64,000 nt of DNA, taken from Elusimicrobiota bacterium (GTDB lineage: Bacteria > Elusimicrobiota > Elusimicrobia > UBA1565 > UBA9628). Both the position numbers and the translations under genes were made by a program. Below the pieces are notes generated by a model. It did no database searches and was not told the origin of the DNA. It was given only the letters and a program-made list of their open reading frames with translations. Positions 43,896 through 52,732 of the stretch are shown one piece after another (position 1 is the stretch's first letter; every line of letters begins with the position of its first letter). The stretch covers positions 124,001-188,000 of the forward strand of contig JACRDQ010000018.1 of the NCBI GenBank assembly GCA_016218545.1, written 5' to 3'.

Positions 43896-44570
43896 CTACG
43901 GGGTGGGCCTGGAGAAGAAGCCGATGCTGACCCGGAGCTCGCGGTCCCCGATCCTGCGGGTGGAGACTTCCTTGTCCCCGGCCTCCAGGCGGTGCTCCTC
44001 GTGGCCGGCCACGGCCATCTCCTTGCCAAGGGGGGGATTCCCCTTGACCCAGGAGAGGTCCGAGAGGATCTGGTGCCAGGTCAGGGTCTGTCCCTCGACC
44101 TTGAAGTGGAAGAGGTAGAAGGACTCCATCCTGCTCATGGTCGTGCCGCCATCCTGGTAGTTCCCGGCCCAGTAAATGTCCATGGCCATGAGCGCGGGCA
44201 CGAGCAGGCTGCACTTGGTCCCCTTGCCCTGGTAGTCCTGGAACTCAGCGTCCGGAGCGTCGCGGAACTGGATGCGGTGGCACACTGCGAATTGATAGCC
44301 GGTCGCGGCCCCGCTCAGATCCGAAGAGCCGTCGCCCTCGCCCACGACCGTCTCCAGGATCTCCGTGAACGACTCCTTCGAAAGCGAATCTCCGGCAGCC
44401 TGCAGGGCGAAGGCCTCCTCGCCATGCGTTGCCGCGCCGGCAGCCAGGGCCGCCCGGGTCCCTGCCTGAGCCGAGGCACGAGCCTCTCCGACGGCGTCCT
44501 CCCAGGACTGCGCGCTCCAAGCAGGCAGCGGGGCCAGGACCAGGGCGACGGCAAGCGAGAGGGCGATCAT
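43896..44570 (-). CDS. Secreted protein of unknown function
   Basis: 224 residues. Signal peptide (ALSLAVALVLAPLPAWSA), then an Ala-rich helical part and a beta-rich second half (SFYLFHFKVEGQTLTWHQIL, RELRVSIGFFSRP). Two cysteines (VCHRI, TKCSLL) could pair. TATCCT at 44582-44577 lies 6 nt before the ATG, so the mRNA is probably leaderless; the longer upstream frame would include this box and is rejected. Convergent with the transketolase, from which it is separated by a small GGGGC-TTT-GCCCC hairpin. No family recognised. Confidence 0.7.
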   Translation of the reverse strand: MIALSLAVALVLAPLPAWSAQSWEDAVGEARASAQAGTRAALAAGAATHGEEAFALQAAGDSLSKESFTEILETVVGEGDGSSDLSGAATGYQFAVCHRIQFRDAPDAEFQDYQGKGTKCSLLVPALMAMDIYWAGNYQDGGTTMSRMESFYLFHFKVEGQTLTWHQILSDLSWVKGNPPLGKEMAVAGHEEHRLEAGDKEVSTRRIGDRELRVSIGFFSRPTP

Positions 44571-44686
44571 GCAGCAAGGATAGCGGAACCGCGCCTCACG
44601 CGCCTGGGGCATCAGGGCAGTCCTCGGCCCGTCAATGGTCCTACCCTGCCTGGGCCCTGCCGGCCTTTTGCTACCATAGGGGACGC

Positions 44687-45316
44687 ATGCGCCTGATTTT
44701 CCGGCAGGTCCTGGCCGGCCTCATCCTCGCGGTCCCAGCCGCGGCAGCCGCGGACCGGTACCCGGACCTCGCGACCCTCAAGAAGTCCGCGCAGGAGGGG
44801 AAGGACTACGCCGTCCGCTTCGACGACCGGCGCTCGTCGGTGGCGGTCTTCGCCATCCACGGGGGGAACATCGAGCCCGGCACCTCCGAGGCAGCGCTCG
44901 CCGTGGCCGGCGAGGATTGGAGCTACTACCTCTTCGAGTGCCCCGGCTCCTTCGAGGCCTGCCGGCCCCTGCACGTGACCTCGGCGCGCTTCGACGACCC
45001 GGCGGCCGTGGCCCTAGCCACCTCCTCGGTGGTCGCGGTCTCCCTGCACGGAGCCCGGGAGACCCGCGAGCTCGTGTGCGTGGGCGGGGCCAACGCAGCA
45101 AAACGGGCCTCCGTGGCCGCGAGCCTCCGGGCCGAGGGCCTGACCGTCGAGCAGCCCTGCAAGCGCCTGCCCGGCGCCTCGCCGAAGAACATCGTCAACC
45201 GCGCCTCCCAAGGCGGGGTCCAGCTCGAGATCTCCGTGCCCCTGTGCAGGAAGCTCGAGTCCGACGAGAGGTTCAGGAAGTCCTTCGGCGCAGCGGTCCG
45301 CCGCGGCCTGGATTAG
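44687..45316 (+). CDS. Secreted poly-gamma-glutamate hydrolase-like protein
   Basis: 209 residues. Signal peptide (RQVLAGLILAVPAAAAA), then the pattern of the phage/Bacillus poly-gamma-glutamate hydrolase family: FAIHGGNIEPGTSEAALAVA (zinc-binding His and Glu), YYLFECPG, LHVTSARFDDP, VAVSLHGARE (second His), VCVGGAN and NIVNRASQGGVQLEIS. Likely a periplasmic or secreted zinc amidohydrolase cleaving gamma-linked peptides or polymers. TACCAT at 44672-44677 lies 9 nt before the ATG. Its stop TAG overlaps the TAA of the convergent MFS gene in TTAG. Confidence 0.82.
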   Translation: MRLIFRQVLAGLILAVPAAAAADRYPDLATLKKSAQEGKDYAVRFDDRRSSVAVFAIHGGNIEPGTSEAALAVAGEDWSYYLFECPGSFEACRPLHVTSARFDDPAAVALATSSVVAVSLHGARETRELVCVGGANAAKRASVAASLRAEGLTVEQPCKRLPGASPKNIVNRASQGGVQLEISVPLCRKLESDERFRKSFGAAVRRGLD

Positions 45317-47166
45317 CGCAGCCGCTTGGAAAGCCAGTTGAAGAGCGGCACGCCCAGGCTGACGGCGGTGATGGCCAGGCCGATGATCCCCAACAGGGCG
45401 GGCATGGACCAGCCCATGAACAGGCCGGCCTGCATGAAGAGGAAGGGCGGCAGGGTGGCCAGGACCGGGATGATGGAGAGCCACTGGAAGACGTGCGGCT
45501 GGGCCGAGAGAGCCAGCCTCTGCTGGTAGAGCGAGCGCCACACGATCTGCATCTGGGTCAGGCCCACGCCGAGCAGGAAGGAGGCGCCCAGCGTCAGGGG
45601 CACGCTCTGAAGAAGGAGCGAGGCCGCCAGGAACGCGATCATGGCGCCGACGCCGGCCGCGGCCCAGCCGCGCTCGTCGAGCGCCTTGGCCACCTTGGGC
45701 AGGTAGGCCGTGACCAGGGCCGTGACGAGGCTGCCGACGGTGTAGAAGGCCACGATGGTGCCGTTGAGCGCCTGGCTCTTGAAGATCTCGAGCGCCGTGA
45801 ACGGGGCCAGGAACATGTAGAGGGAGAGGTGCGAGAAGACCGTGAAGATGTAGGGGAGGTACGTCATCTTGGGCAGAGACTGCTCCGTGCCGCCCTTCTT
45901 CTCCTCCGCCGAGGCCGCGCCCTCGCGCTTGAGCCTCATCATGGCCAGGGGAAAAGCGCTCAGGAGCATCATGCCGGACATGACGGCCGCCGTGGGGTTC
46001 AAGCCCAGGAGCGGGATGAGGGCGCCGATGATGAGGGCCGCGGTGAGCTCCGCTCCCTCGAAAGCGGCGTAGAAAAGCGCGCCCGCCTTGTTGAGCTTGT
46101 CCCGGTTCTCCTGGCCCACGATGCGCGGGGCGACCTCCTTCTCCGCGACCCCGCGGAGAGCCCCGTAGATGAAGCCGGCCACGAGGTTCGAGACGAGGAA
46201 ATGGACCGGGGAGAACACTCCCGTCAAGACGTGCATGACCGGCACGGAAAGGGCGAAGAGCCCGTGCAGGATGTTGCCCGCCACGTAGACCTTCTTGGCG
46301 TCGAAACGCTTGACCCACCTGCTGCCCAGCAAGGCCCCGGGCAGGATGGCCACCAGGAAAGCCGCCTGGGTCGTGACCGCGAAGGCCAGGCCCTGGGCGG
46401 CGTAGGCGTAGAGGGGCGCGATGAGGGAGGTCGCTTCCTGCCCCAGCGCGTAAAGGTACTGCCCCGCGAGATAGAGATAATAGGAGAAGGGGAGCTTTCC
46501 CTTGGCCTTCTCCGGGGCGGGCGTGGCCTGCGTCGGAGCCGAGGCCGAGGCTGCGGCGGAGGGCTGGACCAGGGTGAGCAGGGGCTTGGCCGGGGCGTCG
46601 GTCTTCCCGGTCCAGGAGGGGTCTGAGGTCTCGACCTTGCGCGCCGCGCTTCCGTCGAAAGCGTAGTCGAGGTCCGAGCTGGCCCGGCCCTGCTCCGAGA
46701 GAGCCTTGCCCAGGGTGCGGAGCGTCGAGACCGAGCCCGCCTTCTTCTCGGCCGGAGCAGCCGAGACCGGGGCCTCTTCCTCGGCCACGGCCGGGGTCTT
46801 GTCCGCTTCCGCAGCCGCGGGAGCGGAGGGCGCGGCCGCAGGAAGACCCAAGGAGACCGAGACCGCCCGCACAGGGAGAGCGACAGGCAGGTCCCCGGGG
46901 AGCGCGGTCCCAGGGGAGCCCTCGATGCCGGGGGCCGAGATCCCGGGCAGTCCGACCGAGGGGGAGAACGCCTGGGAACCCAGGGGTGCCAGCCCCCCGG
47001 CAGGGATGCCGGCGATGCCCGGGATGACGCCTGCCCCTGCGTTCTGGGCGGAGGGCATGGCCGCGACCTTGCCCGTCCCTGCGGAGACGGTCTGGGCCAG
47101 GCCAGGGAGCGGGCCGCTCATCCACAGCAGGGCAGCGACCAGAACGACGCTGACGCACCGCTTCAT
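45313..47166 (-). CDS. MFS-type transporter with signal peptide and long low-complexity N-terminus
   Basis: 617 residues. A signal-peptide-like start (VSVVLVAALLWMSGPLPGLAQ) is followed by about 190 residues of Ala/Pro/Gly-rich sequence before the first membrane helix (about residue 220, FSYYLYLAGQYLYALGQ). Then come roughly 11-12 helices with an MFS-like pattern (LLGSRWVKRFDAKK between helices 2 and 3; ALRGVAEKEVAPRIVGQENR). A cleaved signal plus an exported low-complexity segment ahead of an MFS body is unusual; the S41 protease in this window has a similar N-terminus. TAGACT at 47180-47175 is the -10. Substrate unknown. Confidence 0.8.
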   Translation of the reverse strand: MKRCVSVVLVAALLWMSGPLPGLAQTVSAGTGKVAAMPSAQNAGAGVIPGIAGIPAGGLAPLGSQAFSPSVGLPGISAPGIEGSPGTALPGDLPVALPVRAVSVSLGLPAAAPSAPAAAEADKTPAVAEEEAPVSAAPAEKKAGSVSTLRTLGKALSEQGRASSDLDYAFDGSAARKVETSDPSWTGKTDAPAKPLLTLVQPSAAASASAPTQATPAPEKAKGKLPFSYYLYLAGQYLYALGQEATSLIAPLYAYAAQGLAFAVTTQAAFLVAILPGALLGSRWVKRFDAKKVYVAGNILHGLFALSVPVMHVLTGVFSPVHFLVSNLVAGFIYGALRGVAEKEVAPRIVGQENRDKLNKAGALFYAAFEGAELTAALIIGALIPLLGLNPTAAVMSGMMLLSAFPLAMMRLKREGAASAEEKKGGTEQSLPKMTYLPYIFTVFSHLSLYMFLAPFTALEIFKSQALNGTIVAFYTVGSLVTALVTAYLPKVAKALDERGWAAAGVGAMIAFLAASLLLQSVPLTLGASFLLGVGLTQMQIVWRSLYQQRLALSAQPHVFQWLSIIPVLATLPPFLFMQAGLFMGWSMPALLGIIGLAITAVSLGVPLFNWLSKRLR

Positions 47167-47286
47167 GCACCCATAGTCTAGCCTGCGTGAGGGGAACAGG
47201 GTTGGGCCCAAGGGCCCACCGGGGCCGGCGCAGAAGGCCTAGAAAAAAGCCTTGAAATCCTGGGGTTCAGGGGCTACCCTAATGGC

Positions 47287-48957
47287 ATGGGACGCCCCTT
47301 CCCAGCAGGTCTAGCGCTCGTCGCCCTGGCATGGGCCGCCTGCCAGCCGGTCCTCGCAGCCGAGGACCACGCCGCAGCTCTGCAGGAGTTCCTCGCCGCC
47401 TCTTCGAGCCTTTCGGAGACCCTCACCCCTGAGCAGTCGGTCCGGCTCTCGCAAGCGAGCGCCGCCCTCGGCCAGACCCTGTCCTCCTCGCAGGAGCAGC
47501 GCCTATCCGAGGCATCCAGCGAGGCCCTGCGCCTCCAAGCGGTCCTGTCCTCCGGACCCATGGAACGCTCGTCGGCGCTCGAACGCATCAGCCGCATCAG
47601 GTGCCTCCTGTCCTCCACGGGCGAATGCGGGGCCTCGCCGTCCGACGCCTCGGACGAGAAGGTCGTACCTCCGCCCGTGCAGGGCAAAGCCATGCCCGAT
47701 ATGAAGAAGGTGCGGGCCATGGAGCGGACCCTGGGCTGGGACCAGCGCTCGCCCGAGGGCTTCGACGGCCAAGGCAGCGCCCAGGACTCGGTGACCGCTC
47801 CCGGGTCCCAGACAGGCAGGAAGCCCGTCTTGCCCAAGGCGAAGGCCAAGCCCCTGCCGGCCTCCCAGCTCCCGCAGGGCTTCTCGAGCCGCGCCACGCC
47901 GCCGCCGGCTCCGGAGGAGGAGCCCGTCGGCATCGTGGCCGAAGCCATGGCGCACTGGGACCGCGTGGGCGAAAGCCCCGAGACCTCGGAGGTCGGCCGC
48001 ATGACCGCAGCCACCATGAAGGCCGTGCTCCAGATGTTCAACCTGGACCGCTACGAGAAGAGCACGGGCAAGTTCTTCGAGAACGCCTATGACCCCAAGG
48101 TCAGCACCGTGGAGACCGCGAAATCCGGCATGACGGCCCTCAAGGACGCGGCCCTGACCACGGCCTCCCTGCTCCCGACCGGAGCGTGGACCAAGCTCTC
48201 CGAGGTCACCAAGCTCGACGTGGTCGCGGCCCACGCGAGCACCGGATTCCGCACCCTGCTCACCAAGTTCAGGGCGCCGCCGGCCGCCGTGGTCGCGGAG
48301 GCGGAGCAGATCGCGGCCCTCAACGCCAAGATCAGCAGCGGGGTTCCGCTCACGCGCGCGGAGAGCCGCTGGCTCTCCGAGGCGACCAAGGGCAAGTCCG
48401 ACGTGGTCTTCCACGCCACCAAATCCGAGGTCCTCGAGAAGGAGATCCTCAGGTTCGCGGACGACGGCACCGTGGCGGGCGGCCGCGTGGCGGCCACCAC
48501 CGAGCAGTTCGTCTACGGCTCCAGGCGCCAGATCACCAGCCTCTGGCGGAAGTTCATCAACGGGGTCCTCGTGCCCAAGGACGGGCTCATCGTGTTCCAG
48601 GGCGAGGCCTCCAAGGTGTTCAAGGCGCACGAGGTGCGGGGCGTCTACAGCGGCCTCAAGCGGCTGGCCGGCCAGCAGACCTCGCTGGGCGGGGGGGACG
48701 TCATCATCACCAAGGCGGTCTACGACACGGCCACCAAGACCCTGACCGTGACCGGCGCGCGCATGGTGACGGAAGGCGAGAAGCTCTTCCTCCTGCAGTC
48801 CAAGGGGTTCGCGCTGACCCGGTTCTGGGGCAGGCGCGTGCTCCTCGACGGCGGGTTCACCAGCGCCAGCGCCTTCATCGGGGTCTCGAGCGCCAACCCG
48901 CGCTTCCTCGAGTACACCCTCGACGCGGTCCTGGCCGACCCCCCGAAGAAGAGATAG
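47287..48957 (+). CDS. Large secreted protein with possible toxin-like C-terminal domain
   Basis: 556 residues. Signal peptide (GLALVALAWAACQPVLAAE), helical and Ser-rich part with a tandem motif (LTPEQSVRLSQASAALGQ; LSSSQEQRLSEASSEALR), a Pro-rich linker (to about 220), a helical middle and a C-terminal domain (about 360-556) that starts DVVFHATKSEVLEKEILRF. A His-Ala-Thr start followed by beta-strands is faintly like ADP-ribosyltransferase toxins, but I cannot identify the catalytic residues, so this is a guess. TACCCT at 47275-47280 lies 6 nt before the ATG. It is followed 28 nt later by a permease gene. Confidence 0.68.
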   Translation: MGRPFPAGLALVALAWAACQPVLAAEDHAAALQEFLAASSSLSETLTPEQSVRLSQASAALGQTLSSSQEQRLSEASSEALRLQAVLSSGPMERSSALERISRIRCLLSSTGECGASPSDASDEKVVPPPVQGKAMPDMKKVRAMERTLGWDQRSPEGFDGQGSAQDSVTAPGSQTGRKPVLPKAKAKPLPASQLPQGFSSRATPPPAPEEEPVGIVAEAMAHWDRVGESPETSEVGRMTAATMKAVLQMFNLDRYEKSTGKFFENAYDPKVSTVETAKSGMTALKDAALTTASLLPTGAWTKLSEVTKLDVVAAHASTGFRTLLTKFRAPPAAVVAEAEQIAALNAKISSGVPLTRAESRWLSEATKGKSDVVFHATKSEVLEKEILRFADDGTVAGGRVAATTEQFVYGSRRQITSLWRKFINGVLVPKDGLIVFQGEASKVFKAHEVRGVYSGLKRLAGQQTSLGGGDVIITKAVYDTATKTLTVTGARMVTEGEKLFLLQSKGFALTRFWGRRVLLDGGFTSASAFIGVSSANPRFLEYTLDAVLADPPKKR

Positions 48958-48985
48958 CCGCGCTTCGATTTGCTATCCTTGCCCC

Positions 48986-49972
48986 ATGCGCGACCCGCGC
49001 CTGATCTCGCACCTGCTCTTCGCCGCGCTCCTGCTCGGGACCATCCCGCTCCACCTCGGCCCCCTCGTGCTCGCGGGGCTCTTCACGTTCATGGTCCTGC
49101 ACTACGCCTTCACGCTCTTCAGCGCCAAGCTCAAGAAGTTCTACGCGAAGTGGCTCGCGGTCGCGAGCTTCGTGGCCGTCTTCGCCGGCCTCTCCTGGAC
49201 GGCGGCGCACTTCGTGCGCCAGACCGTGGCCACCTTCCCGCACATCGCCACCACGGCCATGCCCAAGGTCATCGAAGCCGCGGACCGCTTCGGGGCCAAG
49301 CTGCCGTTCGAGAACGTCGACGAGCTGAGGGCCGTGGCCGTGGAGGCCGTCAAGGAGAACGCCCTGGCCATCTCCAAGGCGAGCAAGATCCTCACCCGGC
49401 AGTTCTTCCACATCGTGGTGGGCGTCTTCCTGGCCATCCTCTACTTCATGACCGAGCCCAAGCGCGAGTACAAGCCCGACCTCTTCGACTCGGTCCGCAA
49501 GGAGTTCAACAACAGGCTCGACAGCTTCCTTTCGAGCTGCGACAGGGTCATCGGCGCGCAGGTCCTCATCGCGCTCATCAACACCATGCTCACCGCGGTC
49601 TTCCTGCTGGTCACGGAGATCCCCTACATCGCCTTCCTCGTCCCCTCGACCTTCATCCTCGGCACCCTGCCCATCATCGGGAACATCCTCTCCAACACCC
49701 TCATCGTGGCCACGGCCCTGACGGTCTCGCTCAAGCTCGCGTTCACGGCCCTGGTCTTCCTCATCATCATCCACAAGCTCGAGTACTTCCTGAACAGCCG
49801 CATCGTGGGCTCGGCCATCGATACGCCGATGTGGCAGACCCTGCTCTGCATCCTCATCGGCGAGGCCGTGATGGGCGTGCCGGGCATCATCCTGGCCCCG
49901 GCCGTCTGGCACTACATCAGGAAGGAGATGCGCTCGGTGGCGCCCCTGCCCGAGCCGGCCCTCCCGGCTTAG
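48986..49972 (+). CDS. AI-2E/PerM-family membrane transporter
   Basis: 328 residues with about seven or eight membrane helices. The order is typical of the family (formerly UPF0118): paired N-terminal helices, a long amphipathic soluble section (about 85-140), then RQFFHIVVGVFLAILYFMTE, and a C-terminal half with PYIAFLVPSTFILGTLPIIG and GIILAPAVWHYI. Members export varied solutes, including AI-2 and sodium/proton exchange cases. TATCCT at 48974-48979 lies 6 nt before the ATG. The convergent stress gene begins 1 nt beyond its stop. Confidence 0.86.
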   Translation: MRDPRLISHLLFAALLLGTIPLHLGPLVLAGLFTFMVLHYAFTLFSAKLKKFYAKWLAVASFVAVFAGLSWTAAHFVRQTVATFPHIATTAMPKVIEAADRFGAKLPFENVDELRAVAVEAVKENALAISKASKILTRQFFHIVVGVFLAILYFMTEPKREYKPDLFDSVRKEFNNRLDSFLSSCDRVIGAQVLIALINTMLTAVFLLVTEIPYIAFLVPSTFILGTLPIIGNILSNTLIVATALTVSLKLAFTALVFLIIIHKLEYFLNSRIVGSAIDTPMWQTLLCILIGEAVMGVPGIILAPAVWHYIRKEMRSVAPLPEPALPA

Positions 49973-49973
49973 C

Positions 49974-50564
49974 TCACCAATCCCAGGGCTCGCTGTCTCC
50001 CGCGAGCTCCGCCAGCCTCTTCTGGACGATCTCGGACTTCTGGGCCTTGCGCTTGGAGATGCGGCCCTCGAGCTCGGCGATGTCGTCCTTCATCTTGCCC
50101 AGCCGCTTGACCTGGAGCTCGAGCTTGGCGTCGAACTGATCCGAGAGCGCCTTGGCGAGCTCCTTCTTGACGGCTTCCTTGGCCTCTCCCTTGGCGCCGC
50201 GCATCTCGCCGGTCAGGCGCTTGACCTGGAACTCGAGCTTGACCTGCCTCTTGAGGACCTCCCGGGTCTCGGGGTCCTTGAGCATGGGGGCCATATGCCG
50301 CAGCCTCTTGCGGAAGGCGGCGGGCCGCTCCTTGCGCGCCCTGAGGAACTCGTCTTGCATCTCCGGGGCGGTCTCGCGGATGAAGTCGAGGGCCTCGCGC
50401 TCCTCGGCAGCCCCCTGCCCCGCGCCCATGCCCTTGCCCGGACCCCGTCTCTCGGGCGGACCGGCCGGCTCGTCGATCTCCTCCGTGGAGACTTGGCCGG
50501 CCCTAGCGGGCGCGGCGAGCGTCACGGCGAACACGGCGCACAGCAACAGGATCTTCGTCCTCAT
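49974..50564 (-). CDS. Periplasmic helical protein, Spy/ZraP-like, of the second ECF module
   Basis: 196 residues. Signal peptide (ILLLCAVFAVTLAAPARA), a Gly/Pro-rich spacer, then almost entirely charged helix with a repeated KLEFQVKRL/KLELQVKRL unit. The architecture resembles Spy/CpxP/ZraP-type periplasmic stress chaperones and sensors, but no LTxxQ motif is seen, so homology is uncertain. A strong Shine-Dalgarno (AAGGGGGTT) precedes the ATG. It is the third gene after an ECF sigma and an anti-sigma, the place where a periplasmic sensor or target would be expected. Confidence 0.72.
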   Translation of the reverse strand: MRTKILLLCAVFAVTLAAPARAGQVSTEEIDEPAGPPERRGPGKGMGAGQGAAEEREALDFIRETAPEMQDEFLRARKERPAAFRKRLRHMAPMLKDPETREVLKRQVKLEFQVKRLTGEMRGAKGEAKEAVKKELAKALSDQFDAKLELQVKRLGKMKDDIAELEGRISKRKAQKSEIVQKRLAELAGDSEPWDW

Positions 50565-50577
50565 GGAACCCCCTTGG

Positions 50578-51057
50578 TCAGCCCTGCTCTCCAAAAATCT
50601 CCGCCGCGCTCTCGAGCGCGTCGAGGTCGTCATCGATGTCGCCGGACTCCGTCTCAGCTCCCAGGCTCTCGGAGATGGCCTCGAGCTCCTCTCCCGCGGC
50701 GGCGACCCTCTCCTCGAGGCCGCTGCTCCAGGCCAGGTCCGCGGGCCGCGGCGCGGGACGGCCGAGGAAGGCGATCAGCGCCCCTGCCAGGACCAAAGAC
50801 GACGCCACCCCGGCCACGGTCCAGGGATCGAGAAGGCGAGGCCGCGGGGAGCCGGACTCCAGGACCGCCTCGTCGAGCTCCGGGCGCGGGGTCAACCGCG
50901 CCGAGGTGCTGAGCCGGTGGCAAGCCCTGACGCTCTCCAGGAACGCCCGGCACTCAGCGCAGCCGGCCATAGTGCGCTCAAAATCGGCTCTCCCGGCCTC
51001 GTCGAGCTCCCCGGACTCGAACAACAGGGCAAGGTCCTCGTGTTCAGGGCTATGCAT
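50578..51057 (-). CDS. Membrane anti-sigma factor lacking the ZAS histidine
   Basis: 159 residues. The N-terminal anti-sigma domain has C-x2-C in MAGCAECRAF, but the zinc-anti-sigma His four residues before the first Cys is Thr, so zinc binding is doubtful. One membrane helix (VAGVASSLVLAGALIAFL) lies at about 80-98, then an acidic periplasmic helix (EELEAISESLGAETE). It overlaps the ECF sigma gene by 8 nt. Size and topology parallel the first anti-sigma in the window. Confidence 0.82.
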   Translation of the reverse strand: MHSPEHEDLALLFESGELDEAGRADFERTMAGCAECRAFLESVRACHRLSTSARLTPRPELDEAVLESGSPRPRLLDPWTVAGVASSLVLAGALIAFLGRPAPRPADLAWSSGLEERVAAAGEELEAISESLGAETESGDIDDDLDALESAAEIFGEQG

Positions 51058-51643
51058 GATGCTCCTCCACTGCCGAACGCATCTTCAAGACCGCATACCG
51101 CATCCTCGCCAGGGCGGTATTGAGGGGACAATCCATGGCCCGGGCGATCTCGGAGAAAGAAAGGCCGCCGAACTCGCGGAGCAGGAAGGTCTGGCGCTGC
51201 TCCTCCGGCAGGCCCTCGAGGACCGCCGAGGCCCTGGCCCACTCCTGGCGGCCGAGGACCTCGCGCTCCGGCCCGGGCTCGCCCGAGCCCACCCGCTCGG
51301 CCAGGGTCACGCCACCATCCTCCACGGGCTCGTCCAGGGACACGCTCTTGCGGCCCGATTCCGAGGACAGCATGTCGAGGCTCAGACGGTGGGCGATGGT
51401 GAAGAGCCAGGGCTGGAACCTCCCTCGGCTTTCGTAGGAGGGGAGGGCTTTCCAGACCCTGAGCCAGACCTCGGCGTACGCGTCCTCGGCAGCCTCCCGC
51501 GACCTCAGCCTGGCGGCCAGGTACGAGAAAAGCCTTGGCCCGTAGAGCGTCACCATATCCCTATACGCCTCGGGGTCGCCCCTGGCCGCACGCTTGACCA
51601 GCTCCTCTCCGTTGTCGTCCAATGGCGCACCCTCTGTCATCAT
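51050..51643 (-). CDS. ECF RNA polymerase sigma factor (second)
   Basis: 197 residues. Region 2: YGPRLFSYLAARLRSREAAE and FQPWLFTIAHRLSLDMLS. Region 4: LPEEQRQTFLLREFGGLSFS with MDCPLNTALARMRYAVLKM as the helix-turn-helix. Heads a unit with an anti-sigma and a periplasmic helical protein. The start (MMTEGAPL) lies beside a TATGAT sequence, so the true start may be the second ATG. Divergent from a metallophosphoesterase gene. Confidence 0.92.
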   Translation of the reverse strand: MMTEGAPLDDNGEELVKRAARGDPEAYRDMVTLYGPRLFSYLAARLRSREAAEDAYAEVWLRVWKALPSYESRGRFQPWLFTIAHRLSLDMLSSESGRKSVSLDEPVEDGGVTLAERVGSGEPGPEREVLGRQEWARASAVLEGLPEEQRQTFLLREFGGLSFSEIARAMDCPLNTALARMRYAVLKMRSAVEEHHA

Positions 51644-51720
51644 AACGTCCCAGAGCCGGGTTTATTGCGGCACTGGCCGGCGCTGGAAGATAATGCTACA
51701 TTTTATTGCCTATTTTTCGC

Positions 51721-52722
51721 ATGAGAATCGGACCATCCTCCCTCCACGGCCTGCCCCGCGACTCAGGCTACGTCAGCCGCAGGGCCTTGGGCCACTACAA
51801 GCTCCGGGAACTCGTTGCCGTGGGTCTCGTGGCCTTGGCCGCCTTGGGCCTGCTCGTCGCGGCCGCCGGCCTCCTCGCCGGGCTCGGAAACGGCCTGCCT
51901 CAGGGAATCCGCCTGGCCGTGCTCTCCGGAGCCGGGGTCACGGGGGCGTGCATGCTCTACGCGTTGCTCATCGAGCCTTCCAGGCTCACGGTCAGGCGCG
52001 TGGACCTGACGAGCCCCAAGGCGAGGGGGGAGGGACTGCGCATCCTCCACCTCTCCGACCCCCATGTGCGGCGCTGGGGGAGGCTCGAGGAAGCCGTGGT
52101 CGCGGCGGCGAGAGCGCTCAAGCCCGACCTCATCCTCATGACCGGGGACTACACGGCCGTGCCCTGCAAGCCGGAGGACGGCCGGAGGCTCATCGCGGAG
52201 CTGGCAGGCGTCGCACCCACCCTGTGCTGCCGGGGCAACGGGGACTACAGGCCGCCGCCCGTCGACGCCCTCTTCGAGGGGACCGGGGCGGAGCTCCTCC
52301 GCGGAGCGTCCAGGGAGCTCACGGTCGGCTCCACCCGCGTGCGCGTCACCGGCATCGAGCCCGGCCATGAGGCCGAGGTCCGCGGCATCCCGGAGGCGGG
52401 ACCGGACGTGTTCTCGGTGTGCCTCTACCATTATCCCGACCTCGTCCCGGAGCTGGCCGCGCTCCCGCTCGACCTCATGCTCTGCGGCCACACCCACGGA
52501 GGCCAGGTGCGCCTGCCTCTCCTCGGCGCGGTGACGAGCCTCTCCCGGGTCGACACGGCCTTCTGCCGGGGGCTCTTCGCCTCGGCGGGCAGGCACGCCT
52601 TCGTCACCCAGGGGCTGGGCTCCGAGAGCTACGGCCTGGCTCCCCTGCGCTTCCTCTGCCCGCCGGAAGCGGTCCTCATCACGGTCCGCCCTCCGGGCGC
52701 GGAGAAGCAGGAGTTATGCTAA
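51721..52722 (+). CDS. Membrane-anchored metallophosphoesterase (YkuE/YaeI-like)
   Basis: 333 residues. Two N-terminal hydrophobic helices (about 35-85), then a calcineurin-like phosphoesterase domain: LHLSDPHV (D-x-H), LMTGDY (GD), RGNGDY (GNxD; usually GNHD, so the catalytic His is Gly), YHYPDLV, CGHTHGGQV (GHxH). The altered GNHD motif may lower or change activity. Relatives act on nucleotide or lipid phosphates such as UDP-diacylglucosamine. Start at the ATG (MRIGPSS); an in-frame TTG 15 nt upstream is less likely. TACATT at 51697-51702 is the -10. Confidence 0.84.
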   Translation: MRIGPSSLHGLPRDSGYVSRRALGHYKLRELVAVGLVALAALGLLVAAAGLLAGLGNGLPQGIRLAVLSGAGVTGACMLYALLIEPSRLTVRRVDLTSPKARGEGLRILHLSDPHVRRWGRLEEAVVAAARALKPDLILMTGDYTAVPCKPEDGRRLIAELAGVAPTLCCRGNGDYRPPPVDALFEGTGAELLRGASRELTVGSTRVRVTGIEPGHEAEVRGIPEAGPDVFSVCLYHYPDLVPELAALPLDLMLCGHTHGGQVRLPLLGAVTSLSRVDTAFCRGLFASAGRHAFVTQGLGSESYGLAPLRFLCPPEAVLITVRPPGAEKQELC

Positions 52723-52732
52723 TATTCCACCC

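Noticed and set aside
47167..47286. Hairpins in the divergent gap (TGGGCCC-AA-GGGCCCA and AAGGC...GCCTT) as terminators
   Set aside because: The flanking genes are divergent, so terminators are not expected, and there is no proper T-run; they are more likely chance or weak operators.
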